DNA of 64,000 nt from Actinophytocola gossypii (GTDB taxonomy: Bacteria; Actinomycetota; Actinomycetes; Mycobacteriales; Pseudonocardiaceae). Position 1 is the stretch's first letter. Each line of letters begins with the position of its first letter. Positions 63,726-64,000 of the stretch are shown here, in pieces. A model generated the notes under the pieces. It was not told the origin of the DNA. It worked only from the letters and a program-made list of their open reading frames with translations, and did no database searches. Location of the stretch: assembly GCF_025165815.1 (NCBI RefSeq), contig NZ_JAFFZE010000024.1:1-64000 (forward strand), given 5' to 3'. The position numbers and the translations under genes are program-made.

Positions 63726-64000
63726 TGACGATGACCGACCCGATCGCAGACTTCTTGACCCGTCTGCGCAACGCGAACTCGGCGTATCACGACGAGGTCG
63801 TTCTGCCCCACTCCAAGCTCAAGGCGAGCATCTCCGAGATCCTGCAGCGCGAGGGCTACATCGCCGGCTACCGCAGCGAGGACGGCGAGAAGGGCAAGAA
63901 CCTCGTCGTCGAGCTGAAGTACGGCCCGAACCGGGAGCGCAGCATCGCGGGCCTGCGCCGGGTGTCCAAGCCGGGTCTGCGGGTGTACGCGAAGTCGACC
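63726..64000 (+). CDS. rpsH: 30S ribosomal protein S8, truncated by window edge
   Basis: The first 91 codons are present: [52 protein letters not shown] at 63726 or two codons later; both are plausible. The spc operon continues beyond the window. Confidence 0.95.

Overview
The window is high-GC actinobacterial chromosome. The housekeeping gene order (rpmG-hadA-hadB, tRNA-Trp-secE-nusG-rplK-rplA, rplJ-rplL, rpoB-rpoC, rpsL-rpsG-fusA-tuf, S10/spc ribosomal operons) matches mycobacteria and relatives. The absence of hadC next to hadB, a complete mce operon between rplL and rpoB, and PPE/EspG/WXG-type genes point to Pseudonocardiales (Saccharothrix/Lentzea/Actinosynnema/Amycolatopsis-like) rather than a mycolic-acid producer. 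The genus is inference; no 16S gene is present.

Region 1 (1-9.1 kb) is mixed metabolism and stress: the start of a 2-oxoacid:ferredoxin oxidoreductase alpha subunit, a crotonase, an Lrp regulator divergent from a DDAH-type hydrolase, a GNAT acetyltransferase coupled to a second IF-1-like gene behind a structured leader with a 17-codon upstream ORF, a VOC protein, an ArsR-MFS-siderophore-interacting protein operon behind two tandem palindromes, htpX, rmlA and yajQ.

Region 2 (9.1-21 kb) is accessory: tRNA-Tyr, a lower-GC small ORF, an XRE-NACHT-membrane protein, a six-gene type VII secretion-associated cassette (PPE, EspC-like, EspG, YbaB, EspC-like, WXG) without secretion machinery, an orphan restriction-like nuclease, a winged-helix gene with two compensating frameshifts, and an EAL phosphodiesterase with a degenerate GGDEF site.

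Region 3 (20.9-30.7 kb) holds tRNA-Thr, tRNA-Met and tRNA-Trp, rpmG-hadAB, an IclR regulator, an aspartate aminotransferase, secE-nusG, L11/L1, a secreted S1 protease, a Pro-rich membrane protein, and L10/L12 behind an L10-type leader.

Region 4 (30.8-42.3 kb) is a tightly overlapped mce transport operon: MceG/Mkl ATPase, YrbEA/B permeases, MceA-F and two Mce-associated membrane proteins.

Region 5 (42.4-64 kb) is transcription and translation: rpoB (TTG start, two TAGACT promoters, Asn at the classic rifampicin-resistance Ser site), rpoC, a small island (DUF1203, VapBC-like toxin-antitoxin, DinB-like), rpsL-rpsG-fusA-tuf, and the S10/spc operons to a truncated rpsH.

The two most unusual signals are (i) a 22-bp-periodic repeat around GCGAGTCGTACG, present as a six-copy inverted array between rplA and the protease gene and as a three-copy array inside a Mce-associated coding region, and (ii) the leader-peptide/ribosome-binding-site hairpin arrangement in front of the GNAT/IF-1-like gene pair.
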